A DNA stretch of 64,000 nt from JAFMKE01 sp964655225 (GTDB taxonomy: Bacteria > Bacteroidota > Bacteroidia > Chitinophagales > UBA8649). Made by a program: the position numbers and the translations under genes. Location: positions 1-64,000 of the forward strand of contig CAZZMB010000002.1 in assembly GCA_964655225.1 (NCBI GenBank), given 5' to 3'. Every line of letters starts with the position of its first letter. Within the stretch, counting starts at the first letter, position 1. This document shows, in pieces, positions 26,080-35,098 of the stretch. The notes under the pieces were generated by a model. The model was not told the origin of the DNA. It saw only the letters and a list, made by a program, of their open reading frames with translations, and did no database searches.

Positions 26080-29004
26080 CTATTTTACAATTACCATCTG
26101 CTCAATAAACACACCTTTATTCGAATGAATGCTGATACTGTATTTACCCGCCTCCAATGATGAAGCATCAAGCGTTCCTTCTTCAACGTTAAAAGGAGCT
26201 GCGATGATTCTACCCAACATATCATATACCAGGATTGCTGAGATAGTCCCTTCGAATTGAACATTAAAATACCCGTCATTTGAAGGGTTTGGATAAACCA
26301 ATAGGTTTAAAGAAGATAAGTCATCAAGACCGGTGTAATCCACAAGGTAACAAGCTGATGTATCCGCCGCACATCCGTTTAAAGTCAATTCAACAGCGTA
26401 GTTACCTGTACCTGCCGGCGCGTAAGATTGGTTTGTTTCACCATTGATATAGGCATTTCCATTGTCACAATCTAGCCACTGATAAAAGACTCCTGTTGCG
26501 TCAGCCGTTAATAGACTTTCGAGTTGCGTGACATTTATATCAACTGTTTCCAGAATAATATTTTGTGTTTGTGTCGATGTATTCTCATTTCCATCATCGT
26601 AAGTCCATGTGACAACTGTTGTTCCTTGAGTGGTGATAGGAAGAACGGCATCGTTCGTAACAATCACAGCTCCTCCACAGTTATCTGTGGCTGTTGGTGC
26701 TGTTAATGCTGTTACTTCACACTCTGCTGTTACATCTGCCAGTAACGCTACATCTGCAACTGGTGCTGTGATATCGTTGATCACAACATTTTGTGTTTGT
26801 GTCGATGTATTCTCATTTCCATCATCGTAAGTCCAAGTAACAACTGTTGTACCTGAAGCTGTAATAGGTAAGCAAGCATCGTGTGTTACCATTACAGTTG
26901 ATGCACAATTATCAGTCGCCGTTGGCTCTATCAAGGTGGTTACCATAGAAAGCGGACAATACACAAGATCAGGTAAATTAGCTACGTCAGGAATCGGAGC
27001 CGTAACGTCTTGAATACCATTGTATTCATACGCACCGATGTCACTTACGTTAGGTCTACAATATCCTCTTTGGTCATATTCAATATTTGCAATACCTGCA
27101 TTGATTAATGGTGATCCAGGATTAATAGAACATGTTGGCGTTGTTCCGCCATAGTTTGCTAATACCGATAAATTTGCAGTAACATTAAGAATGTTATTTA
27201 ATCCCGTAATTGTGGCGCCAGATGTATTACTCATATGGGAATAATTCATATTAATTTGTCCAGAAAAGTCGTTTGGAGTGTTATTATCAAAAGTTGTGTT
27301 GATAGCTGTGCAAGTGCCACTTCCTAAGAAGAGAATATTCCCTTCCACACCAATGCATGAATTATCTTTAAAAGTGCAATTTTCCAAAGTCAAAGAAGGG
27401 GTCGTAGTATACATTACGCCTGCGTAATCACCTGAATAATTATTATAGAATGTACTATTATAGAATGAAACAGATCCATCAGTTGGACAATACATAACTC
27501 CTGACTGACCAGCATTGGAATTATTAGAAAATGTGCAATTTCTAATAATTACGTTTCCATCGTCATTAGGAAAATATAGGAATTGTTTCGAATTTCCATC
27601 TACATCACAATTCTCAATAATAAAGTCACCTCCATCCGGTTTATAAATTACTCCTGTGCCAGAAACACCAACAGAAAAATTAGTAACCTTAAGATTATTT
27701 ATTATTAATGATCCATCACCGTAATGATATAAAAATGCATCACTGGTTCCACTAATAATAAGTTGATCAGCCCCTGGACCAATGATGGATACGTCATGAT
27801 TCGGATTGCAATTTAATTTACTCCCCCAATTAATTGTTCCAGAAACTCCTGATGCATCTACTACAGCATCTCCACATCCAAGTGCATTAGCATTAATAAT
27901 AGCTTGTCTCAAAGATCCCGCACCAGTATCGTTAAGGTTAGTTACTTCAAAGATTCCTGTGTTGTTAATAACGAGATTACCTGCGGGAGCAGTTATCAAG
28001 GGAGTTTCTGTATTCCCATCAACTACTAAACCTGTGCATTCTGCATCTACAACATTTGATAGTGCGCTGGTTGTTGGAATATCACATGCAACCCAAAAAT
28101 AATTTGTGCCTTCACTTAAGGTAATATTACCTGTCACAGTATAGTTTCCTGTTAAATTAGAAGAACCAATCAGATTTGATGTATTAAAAACACTACTCGT
28201 ACCTGTTGAATATATTTTCTTCAATACAACATCACTACAATCATCAGATGACCCATTAGTATTCAAAATCAATTCTGTAATATCCAGAGGATTTAAACTA
28301 CCTTCGGTCGTGACGTCTATTCTCATTAAAGGTTGATCATTATACCCTTGTTTCAATCCACAACCATCATGTGTAGTCGTTGAAGATACATATACCATAT
28401 TCGTTTGCTCAAAAACCTCAATCTGATCGATTCCCACATTGGTCATGTCAGCAGAAAAAGGATTACTCTCTTTTCCTCTAAATCGAATACTTAAATCTGG
28501 TGAGCCGATAAAAGCTGATAAATCAACTGAAAGTAATGTCCAATCAGTAAAATTAGAGGTAAATGTTTGAAGAACTGAATAAGGTCCTCCCATGCTACTG
28601 ACGGCTATTTCGATTTCTTCATTGCCATCTGGATGTTTCATGTAAAACTTTAACCCTGGCGCATTGTAGGAGGAAATATCAATATTATTAATTATCATAT
28701 CAACTTCGAAAAATGGATCGTAACCATCGAATTGATTCGAATAAAGAATGGCACAATTACCTGATCCTCCATAGCCAACATCTAATCCATTCATTCCAAA
28801 TGGACTACCGTTGACGACAGGGTCATCACTTCTGTACCAAGTGGCAGGATCTCCTGAGGAAGTTCCTCCTCCTCCCCAGATGGGCGTAGTGATAGTATTT
28901 GGTAAGACAGGAGGCCACACTCCAGAATCAAAGCTTTGAAGTTGTGCAAACGATGTTATTGAGATTGTTGCTGTTGCAACAAGTGAGAGTATTAATTTCT
29001 TCAT
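26080..29004 (-). CDS. Large secreted multidomain protein with T9SS type A sorting domain
   Basis: A 974-residue protein: signal peptide (1-20); a beta-sandwich resembling choice-of-anchor J / MAM-like domains (about 30-205); a BNR-associated-like domain (about 210-345); a right-handed beta-helix of choice-of-anchor Q type starting FEVTNLNDTGAGSLRQAI (about 355-665); two HYR-like repeats with the core TTVVTWTYDDGNENTSTQTQN (about 670-835); an Ig-like segment (about 840-900) and a C-terminal sorting domain ending SIHSNKGVFIEQMVIVK. The last marks export by the T9SS and surface attachment or release. It likely binds or acts on polysaccharide, but no catalytic residues are clear. A 48-bp exact DNA repeat (26560-26607 and 26788-26835) lies in the HYR region. 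Confidence 0.85.
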   Translation of the reverse strand: MKKLILSLVATATISITSFAQLQSFDSGVWPPVLPNTITTPIWGGGGTSSGDPATWYRSDDPVVNGSPFGMNGLDVGYGGSGNCAILYSNQFDGYDPFFEVDMIINNIDISSYNAPGLKFYMKHPDGNEEIEIAVSSMGGPYSVLQTFTSNFTDWTLLSVDLSAFIGSPDLSIRFRGKESNPFSADMTNVGIDQIEVFEQTNMVYVSSTTTHDGCGLKQGYNDQPLMRIDVTTEGSLNPLDITELILNTNGSSDDCSDVVLKKIYSTGTSSVFNTSNLIGSSNLTGNYTVTGNITLSEGTNYFWVACDIPTTSALSNVVDAECTGLVVDGNTETPLITAPAGNLVINNTGIFEVTNLNDTGAGSLRQAIINANALGCGDAVVDASGVSGTINWGSKLNCNPNHDVSIIGPGADQLIISGTSDAFLYHYGDGSLIINNLKVTNFSVGVSGTGVIYKPDGGDFIIENCDVDGNSKQFLYFPNDDGNVIIRNCTFSNNSNAGQSGVMYCPTDGSVSFYNSTFYNNYSGDYAGVMYTTTPSLTLENCTFKDNSCIGVEGNILFLGSGTCTAINTTFDNNTPNDFSGQINMNYSHMSNTSGATITGLNNILNVTANLSVLANYGGTTPTCSINPGSPLINAGIANIEYDQRGYCRPNVSDIGAYEYNGIQDVTAPIPDVANLPDLVYCPLSMVTTLIEPTATDNCASTVMVTHDACLPITASGTTVVTWTYDDGNENTSTQTQNVVINDITAPVADVALLADVTAECEVTALTAPTATDNCGGAVIVTNDAVLPITTQGTTVVTWTYDDGNENTSTQTQNIILETVDINVTQLESLLTADATGVFYQWLDCDNGNAYINGETNQSYAPAGTGNYAVELTLNGCAADTSACYLVDYTGLDDLSSLNLLVYPNPSNDGYFNVQFEGTISAILVYDMLGRIIAAPFNVEEGTLDASSLEAGKYSISIHSNKGVFIEQMVIVK
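26560..26607. repeat. 48-bp exact repeat in HYR module, copy 1
   Basis: Identical to 26788-26835; period 228 bp, equal to one HYR-like protein repeat. It shows recent duplication or gene conversion of the module within the T9SS cargo gene. Confidence 0.85.
26788..26835. repeat. 48-bp exact repeat in HYR module, copy 2
   Basis: Identical to 26560-26607 (see that entry); belongs to the upstream (more N-terminal) HYR-like repeat of the protein. Confidence 0.85.
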
Positions 29005-29314
29005 ATAAGTTATGTTTAATTAGTTTAAATGTCTTTAGGTTTTGTGTTGGGCTATTCAAAGTCAATGAAAAAGCTCCAAGAGCCAAAATACAACACAAAA
29101 ATTGTCAAAACAAATAATTCAGAGATATTAATGGCAGTAATATTACCTATGGTTTCAGAAGAGTATACCCCAAAAAAAATGGATGTATAACTGTGACGGG
29201 GGTTTTGATTGAATATTGCAGTCCGGATTTTTTGACGATTTAACTGTCAATTTACTGCCAATAACTGCCCATTTGAGTACTTTTTTCGTACATTGTAGTG
29301 TCTAACCACCGAAC

Positions 29315-29350
29315 ACAAAAAAACCCTAAACTATTGCTAGTAAAGGGTTT
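29315..29350 (-). terminator. Terminator of the tRNA-Met gene
   Basis: On the minus strand AAACCC/GGGTTT plus an inner ACTA/TAGT stem with a GCAA loop is followed by seven or more T. It lies 5 bp past the tRNA 3' end. Confidence 0.75.
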
Positions 29351-29355
29351 CATCG

Positions 29356-29429
29356 TGGTCCCACACAGACTCGAACTGTGGACCACCTGATTATGAGTCA
29401 GGTGCTCTAACCAACTGAGCTATAGGACC
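29356..29429 (-). tRNA. tRNA-Met(CAT)
   Basis: The 74-base minus-strand sequence folds as a standard cloverleaf: acceptor GGTCCTA/TGGGACC with discriminator A, D-arm GCTC-AGTTGGTTA-GAGC, anticodon arm CCTGA-CTCATAA-TCAGG giving anticodon CAT, and T-arm CACAG-TTCGAGT-CTGTG. The CCA tail is not encoded. The anticodon fits elongator Met; the lysidine-modified tRNA-Ile2 also reads CAT in the gene, but the D-arm and acceptor look more like Met. The rest of the 535-bp space 29005-29539 holds its terminator and no gene that I can see. Confidence 0.93.
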
Positions 29430-29539
29430 AGAATACTATTAAAAATAGCACTCATTTTACTTCTTTCCTAAACAAGTGACTTGTTTGGTTTCCGAAGGAC
29501 TGCAAAAGTAAGTATATTGCTCAAAATTTCAAGCTTTTT

Positions 29540-30163
29540 ATGAATGAAATTCTTAGAGGAATTAAAAACATCATCTTTGATTTAGGGGAGGTAATCGTGG
29601 ACTTAGATATTTTGGCTACTGAACGAGCATTTAATTCATTGTTGTCAAGCAAATCAAACTCGATATACAGTTACAGCTCACAAGCACTGGTTTTTGACCT
29701 ACTAGAAACCGGTAAGGTGTCGCAGCAGCAGTTTAGAGATGAACTAAGAAAGCAAAGCGACTCGGACATTACCGATGCTCAAATTGACGATGCTTGGAAC
29801 GCAATGCTTATTCGAATTCCGGAACGAAAAATACAATTGGTACAAAACTTGCGTTTGAATTACAAAACCTTTGTGTTGAGCAATACGAATCAAATACATA
29901 TTGATTTTGTAAATGCAAAGTTGCTGCCAATGCATCAACTTAATGATTTAAATGAAATCTTTGATTTTGTATACTATTCACATGAAATTGGAGAAAGAAA
30001 ACCAAATAGCACTGCCTTCACTTATGTACTTGAAAAACATCAAATCGCCCCCCAAGCGACTTTGTTTATAGATGATAAATTTGAGAATATAGAAACCGCT
30101 GCCAAACTGGGAATTCAGACCTGGCATCTAACCAATCGAGAGGACTTGTATGACTTATATTAA
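29540..30163 (+). CDS. HAD-superfamily phosphatase (YihX-like)
   Basis: A 207-residue cytoplasmic hydrolase. Motif I is IIFDLGEVIVDLD with nucleophile Asp14 (the DLG[GNE]V form found in YihX), motif II is VLSNTN, motif III the Lys in GERKPNSTAF, and motif IV FIDDKFENIETA. YihX-type enzymes dephosphorylate sugar phosphates such as glucose-1-phosphate; the substrate here is not known. Its last 14 bases overlap the start of the next gene, so they are co-expressed. Confidence 0.88.
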   Translation: MNEILRGIKNIIFDLGEVIVDLDILATERAFNSLLSSKSNSIYSYSSQALVFDLLETGKVSQQQFRDELRKQSDSDITDAQIDDAWNAMLIRIPERKIQLVQNLRLNYKTFVLSNTNQIHIDFVNAKLLPMHQLNDLNEIFDFVYYSHEIGERKPNSTAFTYVLEKHQIAPQATLFIDDKFENIETAAKLGIQTWHLTNREDLYDLY

Positions 30164-31067
30164 ATATTTAATATTGTTTTGTGGATTTTTCGCTTCGGCT
30201 CAAACACCTGTCTTAAGTTTAGAGCAAGACACACTTTTGCAAATTGAAAACGGTCAAATTATTAGTCCTACAAATAGTGTTTTATTCTCAAGCAAAGGAA
30301 ACATCATCTTTAAAGGGAAGAGTAGCTCATACAAGGATATTCTCTTTACACTTGCATTGGATAGTATTTCTCAAGAGAAGGAAAGTGTAATCTACAATCG
30401 AAAAGGAGCAAGGAGTCTGTTTACCATTCAGCAATCGATCATTAACTATGCTTATAAGGATCAAACCTATGCAGTAGCTACTTTTGTAAAAAATGACGAT
30501 TATTGGGCCATTTACAATAACTTAAACGACAGTCTTTTGGCTTACCTTCCATCTGTTCAAGTATCCAATGCATCCTTATTTGCCTCTTTTTACGCCTTAT
30601 GGAATAGTACAGGAATGAAGGCCCAATTAATTAGTGTGGTAAATACATCCAAAGAACAAAATATGGATGGCTTAGCTATTATGCAGCCGGTATTCGGTGC
30701 AGAAATAGTATGGATTTGGGATGGTATCTACCTCTATCCAAATGGAATGAATAGCAGCCATCCCATGGTATGGAAATATGAAAACGAAAAACTACAACCA
30801 GTTAATTATCCTCGAACTCAAGAGGAATGGTCTTGGGATGGACAAGGCTTAAAGCCCTATTGGGGAGGAGATCCTAGTAATCAATGGACCTGGCAAAATG
30901 GAGTTTTACGGCAAACATGGAATAATAATTATAAAAACGAATACTTTATCGAAGATATGGTCATTCGGAAACGCTTTGGCGTTTATGGAGATAACGAATG
31001 GCAAATTAAGGGCGATATGCCACTTCCTTTGATTACTGCTGTAGTGCTTGGAATTTTATATAGATAG
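30150..31067 (+). CDS. Unknown secreted protein with WxWDG repeats
   Basis: A 305-residue protein with a signal peptide (MTYIKYLILFCGFFASAQ). No family recognised. The C-terminal third has three tryptophan-rich repeat units: WIWDGIYLYP (about 188-197), WSWDGQGLKPYWGG (about 228-241) and WTWQNGVLRQTW (about 246-257). The repeats may form a small beta-propeller or carbohydrate-binding surface, but this is a guess. A hydrophobic segment at the very end (LPLITAVVLGILYR) could be a membrane tail. It overlaps the HAD phosphatase gene by 14 bp and so is translationally linked. Confidence 0.55.
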   Translation: MTYIKYLILFCGFFASAQTPVLSLEQDTLLQIENGQIISPTNSVLFSSKGNIIFKGKSSSYKDILFTLALDSISQEKESVIYNRKGARSLFTIQQSIINYAYKDQTYAVATFVKNDDYWAIYNNLNDSLLAYLPSVQVSNASLFASFYALWNSTGMKAQLISVVNTSKEQNMDGLAIMQPVFGAEIVWIWDGIYLYPNGMNSSHPMVWKYENEKLQPVNYPRTQEEWSWDGQGLKPYWGGDPSNQWTWQNGVLRQTWNNNYKNEYFIEDMVIRKRFGVYGDNEWQIKGDMPLPLITAVVLGILYR

Positions 31068-31116
31068 ATTAAGCGAACAAAATTTCAATTCCGTTTATCT
31101 TTTAAAAATAAGCCAT

Positions 31117-31124
31117 TACTTTTG
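31117..31124 (+). promoter_or_regulatory. -7 element TACTTTTG for the asparaginase-like gene
   Basis: Exact TAnnTTTG match, 16 bp before the ATG at 31141, giving a leader of about 10 bases. Confidence 0.45.
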
Positions 31125-31140
31125 TTGAAATAATTTAAAA

Positions 31141-31626
31141 ATGTCGGTTAAAATTTTAGTTACAGGAGGAACCTTCGATAAGGAGTACGATTTGATAAAT
31201 GGAGACCTGCATTTTACAGAAACACATATTCCAGGTATTTTAGAATTAGGCCGGTGTACCGTGGATTACTCTATTCGCACACTAATGATGGTGGATAGCT
31301 TGGAAATGAGCGAAACTGATCGAGACGTGATCAAACGGAACTGTGAAATGGCAAAGGAAGATAACATCCTCATTACTCACGGCACGGATACGATAACTGA
31401 AACAGGAAGGTATTTGGCTAGTTTTGATTTAAATAAAACTATCGTTCTCACCGGCGCCATGGTTCCCTATGCTTTCGGTGCGAGTGATGCACTTTTTAAT
31501 TTGGGAAGTGCTTTAGCCTTTGTTCAAGCTCTTCCACCTGGCGTATATATTGTAATGAACGGAAAATATTATGCCTGGGATAAGGTAAGGAAAAACAAAA
31601 AGACAGGTTTGTTTGAAGACCTTTAA
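31141..31626 (+). CDS. Half-length asparaginase-like protein
   Basis: A 161-residue protein covering only the N-terminal domain of type I/II asparaginases. It has the two active-site threonine motifs: VTGGTFD (Thr near residue 11) and ILITHGTDTITETGRYL (Thr near residue 83). Normal asparaginases are about 330 residues with a second domain completing the active site. The next bases after the stop show no remnant of that domain. Single-domain members of this kind are known as 'asparaginase domain' proteins in many genomes, so it may be an intact protein of different activity rather than a truncation. Confidence 0.8.
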   Translation: MSVKILVTGGTFDKEYDLINGDLHFTETHIPGILELGRCTVDYSIRTLMMVDSLEMSETDRDVIKRNCEMAKEDNILITHGTDTITETGRYLASFDLNKTIVLTGAMVPYAFGASDALFNLGSALAFVQALPPGVYIVMNGKYYAWDKVRKNKKTGLFEDL

Positions 31627-31775
31627 ATTGACTTGTTTTCACTAATTTTAGGTTCGCATCTCGTAATTCGGACACCTAAGTCAAAGTATTGCTTCACTTT
31701 TTACCAATAATCTCATTTCTTTGAGTTAATCTGAACGTATTCAGTTTTTAATAAAATGATAATTAAGGTGTTTTT

Positions 31776-31814
31776 AAAAGTCGTTCTGTTTTTTATTATA
31801 GAGCGACTTTTTTT
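31776..31814 (+). terminator. Strong terminator before the DUF2147 gene
   Basis: A 12-bp stem (31776-31787 with 31800-31811, one G-U pair) is followed by a T run. It lies 150 bp past the asparaginase-like gene and 20 bp before the next ATG. Two smaller hairpins (CTCA/TGAG near 31712-31725, CTGAA/TTCAG near 31731-31744) precede it. Confidence 0.8.
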
Positions 31815-31834
31815 CAGTTTTATAAAGCCCAAGC

Positions 31835-32269
31835 ATGAAGAAATTTTATTCCATTATTTCACTTAGTCTTATTTCCTTATCTTTGTTATACAGTCAGCAA
31901 GCAGAAGATATCCTCGGTTTATGGGCAAATGAAGACAGTACGCAAATTGTACAAGTAATTAAACAGGGAGATGTTTTTGTTGGAAAGTTGACCAATCTTA
32001 ATGGCTATAATCCAGGCAGTCTATTAGACTTGGAAAATCCGGAATCAGGAAAAAAGAGTAGTACTTTAATAGGATTAGATGTTTGGATAGATTTTGTATA
32101 CCATGAAGCTAGGCATAATTGGGTTGATGGTAAAATATATAATTTTAAAAATGGCAACTCATACAACGGTAAAATTCAAATAGAGGAAGATGCACTAAAA
32201 CTTACCGGACACTATGGTTTCTTTTTCTTTTTGGCAAAAACACAAGATTGGACGAGAGTCCAAAAATAA
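31835..32269 (+). CDS. DUF2147 secreted protein
   Basis: A 144-residue protein with a signal peptide (MKKFYSIISLSLISLSLLYSQQ) and the DUF2147 beta-barrel: EDILGLWANEDST, VGKLTNLNG, a central LIGLDVWIDFVY and the C-terminal YNGKIQIEEDALKLTGHYGFFFF. DUF2147 proteins are periplasmic or surface proteins of unknown role. The AraC-type regulator starts 3 bp after its stop, so the two form an operon. A strong terminator precedes it. Confidence 0.85.
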   Translation: MKKFYSIISLSLISLSLLYSQQAEDILGLWANEDSTQIVQVIKQGDVFVGKLTNLNGYNPGSLLDLENPESGKKSSTLIGLDVWIDFVYHEARHNWVDGKIYNFKNGNSYNGKIQIEEDALKLTGHYGFFFFLAKTQDWTRVQK

Positions 32270-32272
32270 AAT

Positions 32273-33424
32273 ATGTTTCCAGAGACATTATATTACATAG
32301 GGATTTCTCAAGCCTTGTTCGTTTCATTGGTATTATTTACCAAAGCAAATAAGCAAGGATCGGATTTTGTGTTAATGGCATGGTTGCTGACCATTTCCTT
32401 CAAAATGATGATTCTTTTGATAAGTGCTGAGCATGGGGAGTTTTTCGATAATCAATTTTCCATAGGATTGATACCGCTTACTTTTGGTCCATTTTTGTTT
32501 TTGTACACAAAAAATCTTCTCTATCGGAGATGGTTTTTTAAATCAAGAGACTTTTTACATTATACCCCGTTTATCTTTTTTACTTTTTTATATTTTTCCT
32601 TTTTTAAAGGCAAGCTGAGCTTTGACAATCATATGTTTTTTTTAAAGGACGGATATCTTTGGGTGCGTTTGATGTATTCCATCGCATTTATGAGCTCTGT
32701 GGGTTACTACACCTTTTTGACATTAAAAATTTTAGGTCGACATAGAAAGCAATTGAAAGATCGATTTTCATTCCTTTCCGAAAGCAATGAGTTGAATTGG
32801 TTGTACGTGCTTACTGCAATATTTGGAATAACCTACTTTTTATATTTCTCCTTAGGGTCATACAATGTGTTAATGAAACAAGGCTTTTTTGATATCGCCT
32901 ATACTTCTGATGTTTTTCTAACTATTCTGGCGTTTTCAGTGAGTTATTTTGGGATTAAGCAGCCCTACTTATTTAAAGTGATTCCTGAGGAAAATGAGGA
33001 ATTCATGGCTTTAAAAAAGAAGAATGAAAGCAAAAGAAAATATAAAAATTCTAATCTAACAGAAGAGCAGAAGGAAGAATATGTTACACATATACTCACC
33101 TTCATGGATGAGGAGCGACCTTTTATCAATCCAGAATTAACAGTTCAAGACCTTTCTAAGCAATTGAATATTTCTAGACATCACCTTACCGAGTTATTGA
33201 ATAACGATATCGGAAAGAACTTCTTCACTTTTATCAATGAATACAGAGTAGAAGAAGTCAAAAGAAGATTGTTAGATGCACGATTTGAGCATTTAACGAT
33301 CGTCGCAATAGCTTTTGAGAGTGGATTCAATTCCAAGTCTACCTTTAACAGCATATTCAAGCAAAACACCGGAAATACACCTTCTCAGTGGAAAACTGCC
33401 GAGCTTAAAATTCAGCATCAGTAG
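32273..33424 (+). CDS. Membrane-bound AraC-family transcriptional regulator
   Basis: A 383-residue protein with seven hydrophobic segments in the first ~240 residues and an AraC helix-turn-helix domain at about 278-380 (LTVQDLSKQLNISRHHLTELLNNDIGKNFFTFINEYRVEEVKRRL, then ESGFNSKSTFNSIFKQNTGNTPSQW). This multi-membrane AraC type is common in Bacteroidota and presumably senses a membrane or periplasmic signal. It follows the DUF2147 gene after 3 bp and may regulate it. Confidence 0.85.
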   Translation: MFPETLYYIGISQALFVSLVLFTKANKQGSDFVLMAWLLTISFKMMILLISAEHGEFFDNQFSIGLIPLTFGPFLFLYTKNLLYRRWFFKSRDFLHYTPFIFFTFLYFSFFKGKLSFDNHMFFLKDGYLWVRLMYSIAFMSSVGYYTFLTLKILGRHRKQLKDRFSFLSESNELNWLYVLTAIFGITYFLYFSLGSYNVLMKQGFFDIAYTSDVFLTILAFSVSYFGIKQPYLFKVIPEENEEFMALKKKNESKRKYKNSNLTEEQKEEYVTHILTFMDEERPFINPELTVQDLSKQLNISRHHLTELLNNDIGKNFFTFINEYRVEEVKRRLLDARFEHLTIVAIAFESGFNSKSTFNSIFKQNTGNTPSQWKTAELKIQHQ

Positions 33425-33531
33425 CAGTATTTACAAATTTTATTTTATTTTTTCGGTTCGTTAAACACTAATCTATCCTTAAGCGATTGATTTCACTGGT
33501 GCTCTTTTAAAATTGCAAACTATATGTATTT

Positions 33532-34974
33532 CTATTTAGAATTTAAAAATGCTTGCCACCATAAAGCGCTGTTCTTTGGATGGCGCGTTTGTGTTTCAAA
33601 ATCGTTGTATACAATTCCAAATCTAGGCTCATATCCTTCGGCCCATTCAAAATTATCCATAAACGACCAGAGAAAATACCCGTTTAAATGAGCACCTTCA
33701 TTTTTTGCTTTGAGGACATTGAAAAGATAGCCTTGGAAGAACTGTATTCGTCTGTCATCATGCACACTGCCATCATCATTTAAGTGATCCTCAAATGCAG
33801 CACCGTTTTCGGTAATAATCATCGGTTTACCATACCTATTAAATTGCATAATTACATCATAAATGCCTTCTGGGCTAATTTCCCATCCCATAGCGGTTAG
33901 CTCATCTTTATCTTTTACTAATTTTTTAGCGTCAATTACATTTGCCCACATCAAAGGCGGCCACAAACTAAACTTGGCTACAGTGCGAAAATAATTTTGA
34001 AGACCAATAAAATCAAAATCAAAGGTTAACTTTTCCTTATCGCCTGGTTCGATATACTTTTTTATACCCTTAAACACCGATAGGTCTTCCAGCGGATACC
34101 CCATACCTAATGTCGGCTCAATAAAAAGTCTATTGAACAGGGCATCTGCTTTTCTTGCAGCAACAACATGTCTTTTTTTATTGGGATTAACTGGTTCTAC
34201 TGCAGTGCAAGAAAAAGTCGTTCCTATGGTCGCATTAGGCACTAAACCTCTTAATACACGACCACCTTCAGCTTGACACATGCTTACATAATGCACAGAT
34301 TTTAAGAATTTTGACAAGCCTCGTTTGCCGGGTGCATGCTGCCCGCCTAGGTATCCTAGACCAGTAAACGCCATGGGTTCATTAAATACCATCCAATGCT
34401 TTACCCTATCTCCAAAATGTTTAGCGCATACCGCTACATATTCACTAAACCATTGAATAATATCTCTATTTGTCCATCCCCCCTGGTCTTCTAATATTTG
34501 CGGTAAGTCCCAGTGATATAAGGTTACCCAAGGCTGCACACCTTTCGCTAAACATTTATCTATAACGCGATTGTAATAGTCAATTCCTTGTTGGTTGACA
34601 TGCCCCGTTCCGTTTGGCAATATTCTCGTCCAGGCTATAGAGAAGCGAAAAACATCAAAACCTAAATCTGCCATGAGATCTATATCCTCTTCATATTTGT
34701 GATAGAAGTCGCAAGCAAATTCGGTCGTACTCCCATCTGCTATTTTGCCTTTTTTTTGAGAAAAAGTATCCCAAATCGACGGGCTTTTACCATCTGCAGT
34801 CCAAGCTCCTTCAATCTGAGCAGCGGCAGTGGCTGTTCCAAATAAAAAATCAGTTCCAAAAGATTGTCTCTTTAATTCATTCATAGCTTTGAGTTGAGCG
34901 ATACTGTTAAAGGGTCTAACAAAAAAGCTTGCGGTGGATAGTATCCCCAGCTTTAAGAGGGTTCGTCGTTGCAT
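33532..34974 (-). CDS. GH1 beta-glucosidase with Tat-type signal
   Basis: A 480-residue glycoside hydrolase family 1 enzyme that cleaves beta-linked glucosides or related sugars. The acid/base is in WMVFNEP (Glu near 199) and the nucleophile in MIITENG (Glu near 389), with FLFGTATAAAQIEGAW at the start of the barrel and the conserved WSFMDNFEWAEGY near the end. The N-terminus MQRRTLLKLGILSTASFFVRP carries twin Arg plus a hydrophobic stretch, suggesting Tat export; most GH1 enzymes are cytoplasmic. Transcribed alone. Confidence 0.92.
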   Translation of the reverse strand: MQRRTLLKLGILSTASFFVRPFNSIAQLKAMNELKRQSFGTDFLFGTATAAAQIEGAWTADGKSPSIWDTFSQKKGKIADGSTTEFACDFYHKYEEDIDLMADLGFDVFRFSIAWTRILPNGTGHVNQQGIDYYNRVIDKCLAKGVQPWVTLYHWDLPQILEDQGGWTNRDIIQWFSEYVAVCAKHFGDRVKHWMVFNEPMAFTGLGYLGGQHAPGKRGLSKFLKSVHYVSMCQAEGGRVLRGLVPNATIGTTFSCTAVEPVNPNKKRHVVAARKADALFNRLFIEPTLGMGYPLEDLSVFKGIKKYIEPGDKEKLTFDFDFIGLQNYFRTVAKFSLWPPLMWANVIDAKKLVKDKDELTAMGWEISPEGIYDVIMQFNRYGKPMIITENGAAFEDHLNDDGSVHDDRRIQFFQGYLFNVLKAKNEGAHLNGYFLWSFMDNFEWAEGYEPRFGIVYNDFETQTRHPKNSALWWQAFLNSK

Positions 34975-35017
34975 AGAGGTAAAAATAAGGAATACCCAAA
35001 TAAATTTTCTATTTTGT

Positions 35018-35025
35018 TACATTTG
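35018..35025 (+). promoter_or_regulatory. -7 element TACATTTG ahead of the superoxide dismutase gene
   Basis: Exact TAnnTTTG match about 73 bp before the ATG at 35099. The leader would be about 66 bases. No clear -33 TTG. Confidence 0.4.
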
Positions 35026-35098
35026 TGTTTTAGGAAACTTTATCCCAATAATTTTGTTAATCCCATATCAACTAATTGTAAATTTTAAATAATAAATT

